Assembly (NCBI GenBank): GCA_001769005.1
Contig: MENE01000092.1
Span: 1 to 5,517, forward strand
DNA length: 5,517 nt
Direction of reading: 5' to 3'
Origin: Bacteroidetes bacterium GWA2_31_9b
GTDB lineage: Bacteria > Bacteroidota > Bacteroidia > Bacteroidales > UBA12077
How positions within the stretch are numbered: position 1 is the first letter of the stretch; the number at the start of each line of letters is the position of its first letter. This document shows, piece after piece, positions 1 to 5,517 of this stretch. The notes beneath the pieces were generated by a model. It ran no database searches, was not told where the DNA came from, and worked only from the letters and a program-made list of their open reading frames with translations. The position numbers and the translations under genes were made by a program.

Positions 1-444
1 CAACACAATCTTTTTATTATGTTCGTTATCGAGAATAATTCCTTCGAATGAAAAGCAGGCTTCATCGCAATTTTCGATTAAATCTAGAAATCTGATTTCT
101 TTATTTATTGGAGGAAAATATAAAATAAATTCCAGTACTTCTCCTTTAGTTGTAAATTCAAATTTGTTAGGGCAAATAGGAATGTTTTCTGAGCGTAAAA
201 GCATATATTGTTCAATACCTTTAGAATTTTTAATGTAGATATTGTTATCGGCACAAAACCATCCTCCGGTATTTAACTGGTTTGTTATACTTAAATGAAT
301 TATGGTGTACTCTGTTGTTATTTCAATTGTATTAATTTTTAAGTCGGGGTGACTTTGTTTGCCTGCAATTGGAGATTCATATTTTTGACTATATGTTGAT
401 TGAAACAATAGTAATCCTATTAATATTAAAAGTAATTTTTTCAT
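1..444 (-). CDS. Small secreted protein of unknown function, C-terminus cut by window edge
   Basis: The minus-strand frame opens with ATG at 444-442 and stays open for 148 codons to the left edge, so the C-terminus is missing. Residues 1-20 (MKKLLLILIG...TYSQ) form a clear signal peptide with cleavage predicted around Ser19-Gln20, giving a periplasmic or surface protein. The mature part is rich in beta-strand patterns (for example EITTEYTIIHLSITNQ at 41-56, with TGGWFCADN soon after at 59-67). It ends in a segment, FLDLIENCDEACFSFEGIILD (119-139), of a kind I recall from small uncharacterised Bacteroidota secreted proteins, where a 'DLIEG...F.GI.L' ending is common. An Ig-like DUF4352-type fold is possible but unproven. 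There are four cysteines (64, 91, 126, 130), the last two as CDEAC, so disulfides are plausible. No Shine-Dalgarno precedes the ATG, which is normal for this phylum. It has its own spacer and lies beyond a terminator, so it is probably a separate transcription unit. Gene reality is well supported; its function is unknown. Confidence 0.8.
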   Translation of the reverse strand, partial: MKKLLLILIGLLLFQSTYSQKYESPIAGKQSHPDLKINTIEITTEYTIIHLSITNQLNTGGWFCADNNIYIKNSKGIEQYMLLRSENIPICPNKFEFTTKGEVLEFILYFPPINKEIRFLDLIENCDEACFSFEGIILDNEHNKKIVL

Positions 445-532
445 AATTAAATAGTAATAAATTAGAAATTTTCAAAACACTTATCTGGCTCATAATGTAA
501 TGGTTGACTATTTATTTGTTGAATCATCATCA

Positions 533-612
533 CTGTGTAACTCATTTTATCTCTGTTTCACTCTGTGGTTTAATTTTTTTTTACCACAGAGAACCACAAA
601 GTTTTTACACAG
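533..612. repeat. Interrupted palindrome of CTCTGTG/CACAGAG words
   Basis: A perfect 9-base stem, CTCTGTGGT (561-569) against ACCACAGAG (583-591), encloses a T-rich 13-base loop. Further out, CTGTGTAA (533-540) pairs with TTACACAG (605-612), so the element is nested. The right arm repeats the word at short intervals: ACCACAGAG (583), ACCACAAAG (593), ACACAGAG (607) and TCTCAGAGG (617-625). The left arm has CTCTGTTT (551) and CTCTGTGG (561). Runs of this CACAGAG type occur between genes in many environmental bacterial genomes (general recollection, not looked up). Whether it is a dispersed repeat in this genome cannot be seen from one copy. Confidence 0.65.
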
Positions 613-745
613 AGTATCTCAGAGGCATTATCTGTAATTATTGCACAATCAATAAGATATAATATTAAATTAAAATTGAGAAAAATCAATAATTTAATGT
701 GTGCATATATTTTATCAAAAATGAATGTTTAAAAAGCGAAGATAC

Positions 746-771
746 AAAAAAACCCTCCGTAATAGGAGGGT
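746..771 (-). terminator. Rho-independent terminator of the OMPP1/FadL-type gene
   Basis: Read on the minus strand, ACCCTCC, a six-base loop TATTAC, then GGAGGGT form a perfect 7-bp GC-rich stem (765-771 with 752-758). It is followed directly by a run of six further T residues (751-746). The hairpin lies 27 bases after the TAA stop codon at 799-801, the right place to end the channel gene's transcript. The plus strand has no comparable T-run after the stem, so it acts in one direction. Confidence 0.92.
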
Positions 772-798
772 ATTTAAATAGTTTAATTTGTGCTCTGA

Positions 799-2403
799 TT
801 ATTTTTTACCAAATAATTTGAAATCAAGACCTAAAGCAACAAACAAATTGTCTTTGTCGTAACTTACTACTTCATCAGAATAAACTACTCCTTGTCCTCC
901 AAAATCATGTAATTGATTTTTTTCGAAAGTTTCATAGGTTGTATAACCAACGCCAAGGTTTAATTCAATACTTGAAGTTACTTTGTATGCACCACCCAAA
1001 CCTATTGAATTAGATGAGTTAGTATAGCTTAAATCTGATTGATAAACTTCTTTAACTCCGATTTGAGTATGTAAGTATCCGCAACTAACAAGTAATTTTT
1101 CTGAAATGTTGTATTGTAATCCCAAAGAAAATTCCCATAATCCTTTATTAATTACTTGGTCATTATCTACATATTCTCCGCTAATTTTTTTACCATAATT
1201 GGCACCTTTATCGAAATAGTAATGGAAACCTGTAGCTACAGAAAATTTTTCTGTCATTTTATAATCTGCACCAATAGCAAACATTGCAGGCATATCACTT
1301 CTGAATTTTTCTCCATCAGGGAACATAGTAACTGGTGTTGCTCCATCAAATCCAGTAGTAAAATCTTTTGTGGTATTATTTTCCATTTCTATCTTAGTCA
1401 TAAATTCATATTTCATACCAATATTTAACTTATCAAAGCTAAGATTTAAACCAATTATAGGAGCAATACCAGAACCTGTTTGTTCTACTTCTGCGGTTTG
1501 ATCTGCTAATAAATAAGCTTTTGCTGATGAAACTGCAGCTGCTTGTGTAAAACCAATCTGTCCATCTGAAATAGTTGCATCATCTGGATTAAGACCAATT
1601 GCAGTATATCCAGTTTGTAATGCAAGCAAATCTGCATCTGTAGGAATTATACCATAAGCTCTTGCTTGGTCAAGTGTTAAATCACCACCTCCACCATCAA
1701 CAATTAACTGCAATTTACCAGCAGTTGTTGTAGCAGATGTAGCAGAAGTTGTGAAGAAAGTAGAAGCTGACATTTCATTTCCACCTATTGTAATGTTAAC
1801 ATCTTTTAAATGTCCAACATAAGAGTTTTTAGCTGAAACGTATCGAGCACCAAGATATACTGAAATCATATCATTGATTGCATAGGTAATACCTGCCTGG
1901 TAACCCCAATAAACAGACGATCCTTCTAAATAAGCGTCTAAACTATATGCAGTAACTCCTTGTGCAGATAATGCAGGAACTAAATCAGATATACCAGTTT
2001 CAAATGATGGGAAGCCTTTTTCAAATGTTGCGCTTCCACCACCACCAATAGGATTGATACCAACAGAAAAAGCTAATTTGTTGTGTTTGTATGCTATATA
2101 TATTCCAGGGAATATTGGAGCAAAAACTGATCCTTCAAAATCACTCTCGTTCAAATATTGGTAATTAGATGAAATATATCTGTTTTGGGTGATAATTTGT
2201 TCGTTTAGCGAGATGTATAATCCGTTTTCTAATTTCGCTAGACCGGCAGGGTTAAAATATACCGCATCGATACCTGTTGAAGCATCGCGGGCAAACATTC
2301 GTACCCATGCAGCGCTCTGATTGGTATTGGTTACAATACCTCCTGCATTAGAGAAAAATGGGAATAATAGTATTCCAACAAATAATAAAGTAAATTTTTT
2401 CAT
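799..2403 (-). CDS. OMPP1/FadL/TodX-type outer-membrane channel
   Basis: This 534-residue protein resembles the OMPP1/FadL/TodX family of 14-stranded outer-membrane barrels, which carry hydrophobic compounds such as long-chain fatty acids or aromatic hydrocarbons inward. Residues 1-20 are a signal peptide (cleavage after FFSNA). The mature start, GGIVTNTNQSAAWVRMFARDASTGIDAVYFNPAGLAKL, has the family hallmarks: a conserved N-terminal plug-like segment and the NPAG motif at 51-54. Alternating beta-strands follow to the end, and the last strand (LFVALGLDFKLFGKK) has the aromatic/hydrophobic pattern of barrel C-termini. It is longer than the usual 430-450 residues, mainly because of an Ala/Thr/Gly-rich insertion at about 203-308 that probably forms a long loop. 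The ATG at 2403 is the only start that gives an intact signal peptide; no Shine-Dalgarno is present. It is apparently monocistronic, with a long spacer upstream and a strong terminator downstream. The family call is solid; the substrate is not known. Confidence 0.93.
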   Translation of the reverse strand: MKKFTLLFVGILLFPFFSNAGGIVTNTNQSAAWVRMFARDASTGIDAVYFNPAGLAKLENGLYISLNEQIITQNRYISSNYQYLNESDFEGSVFAPIFPGIYIAYKHNKLAFSVGINPIGGGGSATFEKGFPSFETGISDLVPALSAQGVTAYSLDAYLEGSSVYWGYQAGITYAINDMISVYLGARYVSAKNSYVGHLKDVNITIGGNEMSASTFFTTSATSATTTAGKLQLIVDGGGGDLTLDQARAYGIIPTDADLLALQTGYTAIGLNPDDATISDGQIGFTQAAAVSSAKAYLLADQTAEVEQTGSGIAPIIGLNLSFDKLNIGMKYEFMTKIEMENNTTKDFTTGFDGATPVTMFPDGEKFRSDMPAMFAIGADYKMTEKFSVATGFHYYFDKGANYGKKISGEYVDNDQVINKGLWEFSLGLQYNISEKLLVSCGYLHTQIGVKEVYQSDLSYTNSSNSIGLGGAYKVTSSIELNLGVGYTTYETFEKNQLHDFGGQGVVYSDEVVSYDKDNLFVALGLDFKLFGKK

Positions 2404-2444
2404 GTTTAAATTTTTTTGGTTATTATTTTTAATACTAAAAAAAT

Positions 2445-2474
2445 CAGATTTATATGTTTTGTATTTTGTTCCAA
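2445..2474 (-). promoter_or_regulatory. Possible Bacteroidota-type promoter for the OMPP1-type gene
   Basis: On the minus strand, TAAATCTG (2452-2445) differs by one base from the Bacteroidota -7 consensus TAnnTTTG. TTGG (2474-2471) lies 18 bases upstream as an imperfect -33 element (consensus TTTG). This would give a leader of about 35 bases before the ATG at 2403. The region is AT-rich and both boxes are imperfect, so chance matches are likely. It is listed only as the best candidate. Confidence 0.25.
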
Positions 2475-2659
2475 GTGTTTTTCAAGTTGCAAAATCAATT
2501 CATATTTGATTTAAAGGATTAAAGATAATTTTTCTGTTGAATAAAACGAATTTTTTTTCGACCAATTTTTTTAACAACACTTAATGAAATAAATTATAGA
2601 TCAGTCAATTGTTTAATATACAAATATTTATAAAGCTATATATTTGGGTTTTGTAATTG

Positions 2660-2698
2660 TATATTATCGACTTGTTTTATTTGATAGTCGAAAATATT
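2660..2698. repeat. Hairpin-forming inverted repeat, 13-base arms
   Basis: TATATTATCGACT (2660-2672) and AGTCGAAAATATT (2686-2698) are inverted copies matching at 11 of 13 positions, including a perfect TCGACT/AGTCGA core, with a 13-base AT-rich loop. Neither strand has a T-run after the stem, so it does not look like an intrinsic terminator. It lies about 260 bases upstream of the OMPP1-type start. Confidence 0.55.
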
Positions 2699-2709
2699 GA
2701 GCGCTTTCA

Positions 2710-2763
2710 TTATCCCCTTTGAGGCTTGCTTGTCGAAAGAAGTGGGAATAAGGGGGTGGATAA
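2710..2763. repeat. Bulged palindrome TTATCC...GGATAA
   Basis: TTATCCCCTT (2710-2719) is the inverted counterpart of AAGGGGGTGGATAA (2750-2763), with four extra bases in the right arm and a 30-base centre. The G/C-runs stand out in an AT-rich setting. It may be a degenerate copy of a dispersed intergenic C-run/G-run element, but only one copy is visible. Confidence 0.45.
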
Positions 2764-2821
2764 CTATTTTTGGACAAAACAACATCATCTTTTTCCAAAG
2801 AGGAAAACAAAAAAAGGTTGA

Positions 2822-2991
2822 CTCAAAACCGCTTGAAAAGTCATTGCGAGAGTCTACCCAAATTTTTTTGGCATAATGTAGATATGACAACCTACACAAA
2901 AAGTCACTGCGAAGGAGCCCAAATGGGCGACTGTGGCAGTCTATAAAGATTGCTTCACTTCGTTCGCAATGACAGAAAATGTCGTTTTGAG
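2822..2991. repeat. Composite inverted repeat with GTCAYTGCGA cores
   Basis: The left arm (2822-2849) reads CTCAAAAC, ten variable bases, then GTCATTGCGA. The right arm (2964-2991) is the same arrangement on the opposite strand: the same two blocks, again exactly ten bases apart. A third core, GTCACTGCGAAGGA (2903-2916), is in direct orientation to the left arm and pairs with TCGTTCGCAATGAC (2960-2973) at 12 of 14 positions. Between them are small perfect hairpins: GCCCA-AA-TGGGC (2917-2928) and GACTG-TGG-CAGTC (2929-2941). 'GTCATTGCGA...GAAGCAATC' sequences are, from general recollection, a widespread class of intergenic palindromic repeats in bacterial genomes including Bacteroidota. This is probably a member, possibly two partly merged copies. 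It carries no transposase and has no known function. Confidence 0.75.
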
Positions 2992-3023
2992 GCAGTCTCT
3001 TAAATAATTATTTTTTGTAATTT

Positions 3024-4466
3024 CTAGAAAAAACCTCTCCTGAATAATGGAATGTCTTTATCTTTTGATTTTTGTCTGCAACCAATGTTTATATTCAATC
3101 CAAAACGAAAATTAACCGATGAAGTTTTATGGCCCCAAAGTGCAGCAGAAGCATTATCAGTTATTAAGTATAGTTGTAATGGAGCTCCACCAAGAACAAG
3201 TCCAAATCCAATGTTGTTGTATGTACCATTCATTATTGAATAACTCACAGTAGTTGTTAACCAGCGTGCAGCTCTTGCGTTAGCCGAAAAAGTATAAGCA
3301 CTATTCAATTGTTCGTTTAAAAAGTATCCACGATACAAGAAACTCAAATCAAATTTTTGCGATATCAACCACGATGTGCCAAAATATATTTTTGTTCCTA
3401 ATCCGGTTGTGTAACTTTTTGATTTATTTGTTATTTTAAAACTGTTTTCAAGTGAATCAATAATTGTACTAAAAGGATCGCCTACAGTGTCGTTTATAAT
3501 CTGATTGCCATAATCTATACCTTTAAATGTAAAATTACCACTTAACTTAAGATTTGTAACATCGGTATCCCATTTAATATAACCAAGATCAATCACACTT
3601 AACGATAAAGCCAGTTTACTAATAGGTTTGTAATATACTCCGAGGTCAACTCCAAGTCCCATGTTATTGTGTTGCAATGCATAATCTACAGCATCGAAAT
3701 TTGTGGGTTCGTCAAAACCATCGAATTCACCTTCGGGAGTTGTTTTTGGAATCATCGGTGATGATGTATTAACATAGGTATTTGCATTTATATATATTGA
3801 ATCAAGACTAGAGTAAAATCCAAGCGAGCGATTGTCGGTTACAACACTAACATGTCCGAATAATACTTTTGCACGAATACCAATTGTTAAATCATTACCA
3901 ATCTTTTTTGATATTCCAAGACCATATTCTCTATAAGACAGTAAGTTTACTCCGAGCATACTTAAATCGGCCGTTTCGTTGAAAAAACTTTCATTTCCAT
4001 TAAGTGCTAAGACCATTAAGTCTTTTGGATAATTCAACGAAACAGATACTTTTTCAGATAAGTTAAATGAAAAATACCATGAGTTTGCCCTGAAACCAAA
4101 GGATAATAAATCGGTTTGAAAATCTTCGAAAAAGAAATTGTTTTCATCCAGTTTATCTAAGAAATCGGATTTGTCAAATTCTGCATCGGGATGCAAAAAA
4201 GTAATTAATGAATCGTTGTTAGGATTTTGCATAATAATATCAGTTAATCCAAACTGATTGTTACCTACCCCAACCTGAATTGAAGAAATTGCAGGTAATC
4301 CAAGAAAGAAATTACAGCTGGGTTGAATAGCAGGATTCATCAAGGTAGCTTGCGGAATTCTGTTCATATAATAAAGAGTTTGGCTATTTTGAGCCAGATT
4401 AATTTTCGAGATTAAAATTGTTAATGTCAACCCCAATAACAATTTGAATAAATAATTTTTTATCAT
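3024..4466 (-). CDS. DUF5723-like outer-membrane beta-barrel protein
   Basis: This 480-residue protein resembles the uncharacterised Bacteroidota DUF5723 family, predicted outer-membrane barrels related in style to OMPP1/PorV. A signal peptide covers residues 1-26 (MIKNYLFKLLLGLTLTILIS...LAQ). It is followed by the family-typical start LYYMNRIPQATLMNPAIQPSCNFFLGLPAISSIQ (31-64), with an NPA motif at 44-46. Amphipathic beta-strands run to a final strand, SSVNFRFGLNINIGC, before a short charged tail (RQKSKDKDIPLFRRGFF). I chose the ATG at 4466 because it starts an ordinary signal peptide 10 bases after the upstream stop. A GTG at 4487 would add seven residues (GTG ACC TAT AAA AAA ATA ATT) and overlap the upstream gene by 11 bases. 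No Shine-Dalgarno supports either start. It is co-transcribed with the upstream gene, so the two products probably act together at the outer membrane. The function is unknown. Confidence 0.85.
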   Translation of the reverse strand: MIKNYLFKLLLGLTLTILISKINLAQNSQTLYYMNRIPQATLMNPAIQPSCNFFLGLPAISSIQVGVGNNQFGLTDIIMQNPNNDSLITFLHPDAEFDKSDFLDKLDENNFFFEDFQTDLLSFGFRANSWYFSFNLSEKVSVSLNYPKDLMVLALNGNESFFNETADLSMLGVNLLSYREYGLGISKKIGNDLTIGIRAKVLFGHVSVVTDNRSLGFYSSLDSIYINANTYVNTSSPMIPKTTPEGEFDGFDEPTNFDAVDYALQHNNMGLGVDLGVYYKPISKLALSLSVIDLGYIKWDTDVTNLKLSGNFTFKGIDYGNQIINDTVGDPFSTIIDSLENSFKITNKSKSYTTGLGTKIYFGTSWLISQKFDLSFLYRGYFLNEQLNSAYTFSANARAARWLTTTVSYSIMNGTYNNIGFGLVLGGAPLQLYLITDNASAALWGHKTSSVNFRFGLNINIGCRQKSKDKDIPLFRRGFF

Positions 4467-4476
4467 AATTATTTTT

Positions 4477-5517
4477 TTATAGGTCACTGGAATTGATTTT
4501 GTAATCTACATCAACACTCATTTTAAAATCTATTTTGTAATAATCTAAGATTTTAACACTAACATCCGAATCGTATTCAGATGTTCTTAAACCTGCTCTG
4601 AATATTGCATTGCGAACATTTTTAAAATTATTAATATCATCCCCAGTAAATTGAACTAAAGTTGTTTTCATACCGGGGGTTTGAACAATAAAGTCTGCAT
4701 CTAATTGACCACCTAATATAATTGGTTGTTTTGCAGGACTAAATACTGTATCAACATTATTATTCAGGGAGTCGGTAAAGTATAACTGAAAATCAATATC
4801 TAAAGGTAACCCATTCGTTATTTCGAACAAAATATTAACCTGTTTAATCATTTCTGATTGCTCTCCGATATTTGATAAATCCATTGGCATGGTATCTACC
4901 AAAGCCAGAGAATTTGTCTTGAACCATAATGGTAAAATAATTTCTACTCCTATGTCAATTTTGCTGGCATCTGAAACAAAATTGTAATCTGCTCCAGGGC
5001 CGTCGGGATTTGAAATTGCAGAGATGTTATAAATTATTGATGATGGAAGTGATGAAAGAAACTCTGAAACTGATGAGTTTGTTCCATTTATCGACCATAC
5101 AGATTCTTTTATTTGTCCATATTCAGCTAAAGTAGGGAAATCAAAGCGAAATGGATTAATAGTTGCATCTAAAGTAAGTGGGATTGAATCTCCTCCAGCA
5201 TTAAATCCGGTAAATCTATTAATCGTAGCTTCAACAGGAACTCCGAATGAATTTTGAACATTAAGATTTATTTGAGGGTTTTCAAATTCAATATCTCCAT
5301 CGAAAAGATCTTTATCAAAAATTCCAATATTTATTGAATCGTTTGTGCTAATAAGTTCGTAATTACCAATGTATCCAAATACAGCTTCGAAATCAAGGTT
5401 TATAATGGTAGCATTAACTTCTATTCTATCGCCTATATTTACAGGATTAACTCCTTCGCGATAAAGCTCAACGTGAAAATCAACTGGGAGAAATAATGAA
5501 TCACTACCAATAGAATC
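4477..5517 (-). CDS. Beta-rich conserved protein paired with DUF5723 barrel (N-terminus outside window)
   Basis: The minus-strand frame is open from the right edge to TAA at 4479-4477, giving the C-terminal 346 residues of a longer protein. A TTG at 4902-4900 lies inside this frame and is not a real start, because the coding pattern continues unbroken upstream of it. The sequence is made of repeated beta-sandwich-like stretches (such as INIGIFDKDLFDGDIEFENPQINLNVQNSFGVPVEATI). It contains a segment, ISNPDGPGADYNFVSDASKIDIGVEIILPLWF (168-199 of the fragment), that I recall from a family of uncharacterised Bacteroidota proteins, often predicted lipoproteins, encoded next to DUF5723 genes. The last part (LPLDIDFQLYFTDSLNNNVDTVF, then VSVKILDYYKIDFKMSVDVDYKI) fits the same family. 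A signal peptide or lipobox would lie outside the window. The 10-base gap to the next gene indicates an operon. The function is unknown; a surface-exposed or periplasmic partner of the barrel is inference. Confidence 0.8.
   Translation of the reverse strand, partial: DSIGSDSLFLPVDFHVELYREGVNPVNIGDRIEVNATIINLDFEAVFGYIGNYELISTNDSINIGIFDKDLFDGDIEFENPQINLNVQNSFGVPVEATINRFTGFNAGGDSIPLTLDATINPFRFDFPTLAEYGQIKESVWSINGTNSSVSEFLSSLPSSIIYNISAISNPDGPGADYNFVSDASKIDIGVEIILPLWFKTNSLALVDTMPMDLSNIGEQSEMIKQVNILFEITNGLPLDIDFQLYFTDSLNNNVDTVFSPAKQPIILGGQLDADFIVQTPGMKTTLVQFTGDDINNFKNVRNAIFRAGLRTSEYDSDVSVKILDYYKIDFKMSVDVDYKINSSDL

Larger units (their letters stand above)
445..798. other. Intergenic spacer: terminator plus CACAGAG-type palindrome
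   Basis: This 354-base spacer separates the OMPP1-type gene from the small secreted protein. It holds the intrinsic terminator of the former (746-771) and an interrupted palindrome (533-612). The rest (about 626-745) is very AT-rich, with no coding signal and no structure I can support. The promoter of the gene starting at 444 should lie here, but I could not find a convincing Bacteroidota TTTG / TAnnTTTG pair. No RNA gene was recognised. Confidence 0.7.
2404..3023. other. 620-base non-coding spacer with three palindromic structures
   Basis: This stretch lies between the DUF5723-like gene and the OMPP1-type gene. From left to right it contains a probable leader/promoter region for the OMPP1 gene (about 2404-2520), an AT-rich part, a 13-base-arm inverted repeat (2660-2698), a bulged palindrome (2710-2763) and a composite repeat with three GTCAYTGCGA cores (2822-2991). 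The section from about 2700 to 2975 is visibly richer in G+C than its surroundings. No gene is supported: the only sizeable open frame (2636-2899, minus) runs through the palindromes and has no family resemblance I recognise. I see no GC-rich hairpin with a T-run just after the DUF5723 stop codon. Confidence 0.7.

Noticed and set aside
445..530. Promoter for the small secreted protein gene
   Set aside because: Several TA-rich words were examined, but none matched TAnnTTTG closely with a properly spaced TTTG upstream.
1156..1428. Plus-strand open frames at 1156-1428, 2321-2509 and 3052-3243
   Set aside because: These are antisense to, or overlap, well-supported minus-strand genes and have translations unlike real proteins. 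They are shadows of the genes.
2636..2899. An 87-codon open frame on the minus strand in the large spacer
   Set aside because: It runs through two palindromic structures and the edge of the composite repeat. It has no signal peptide or domain pattern and resembles no family I know; its composition follows the repeats. Most likely a chance frame.
2822..2991. CRISPR array from the repeated GTCAYTGCGA cores
   Set aside because: There are only three short cores, one of them inverted, with unequal spacing and no cas genes. This is a palindromic intergenic repeat, not an array.
2996..3023. Possible terminator right after the DUF5723-like stop codon
   Set aside because: Only an AT-only palindrome (AAATAATTATTT, 3002-3013) is present, with no GC-rich stem followed by a T-run, so an intrinsic terminator is not supported.
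4467..4487. GTG start at 4487 for the DUF5723-like gene
   Set aside because: It would overlap the upstream gene by 11 bases and put seven extra residues before a signal peptide that starts naturally at the ATG at 4466.
4477..4902. A separate 141-residue gene starting at TTG 4902
   Set aside because: The same frame is open without a stop to the right edge and keeps the same protein character, so this is the C-terminal part of a longer gene.

Overview
The window looks like chromosomal DNA from a Bacteroidota organism, probably an environmental Bacteroidales/Flavobacteriia-like lineage. It is strongly AT-rich. All supported genes lie on the minus strand, their starts lack Shine-Dalgarno sequences, and three proteins begin with short MKK/MIK-type signal peptides, two of them ending in a Ser/Ala-Gln cleavage context. 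The recognisable families (OMPP1/FadL-type barrels and DUF5723 proteins) fit that phylum. This assignment is inference from family and composition; there is no marker gene.

In the direction of transcription (right to left), the window opens with the 3' part of a large beta-rich protein (4477-5517, N-terminus outside the window). It is followed after 10 bases by a DUF5723-like outer-membrane beta-barrel protein (3024-4466); the two almost certainly form one transcription unit. Next comes a roughly 620-base non-coding stretch (2404-3023) holding three palindromic or inverted-repeat structures. One of these is a composite element built from three copies of a GTCAYTGCGA core. Then comes an OMPP1/FadL/TodX-type outer-membrane channel (799-2403), closed by a textbook intrinsic terminator (746-771). 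A second spacer (445-798) carries that terminator and an interrupted palindrome made of CACAGAG/CTCTGTG words. The left edge holds the first 148 codons of a small secreted protein (1-444) that runs off the window.

Functionally this is a cell-envelope neighbourhood: one secreted protein, two different outer-membrane barrels that share an N-terminal Asn-Pro-Ala motif, and one exported-looking beta-rich protein paired with the second barrel. No enzymes, RNA genes, CRISPR array, phage genes or intact mobile element could be found. I saw no evidence of a novel multi-gene defence or metabolic system. The least explained parts are the intergenic palindromic elements and the uncharacterised DUF5723/partner pair.
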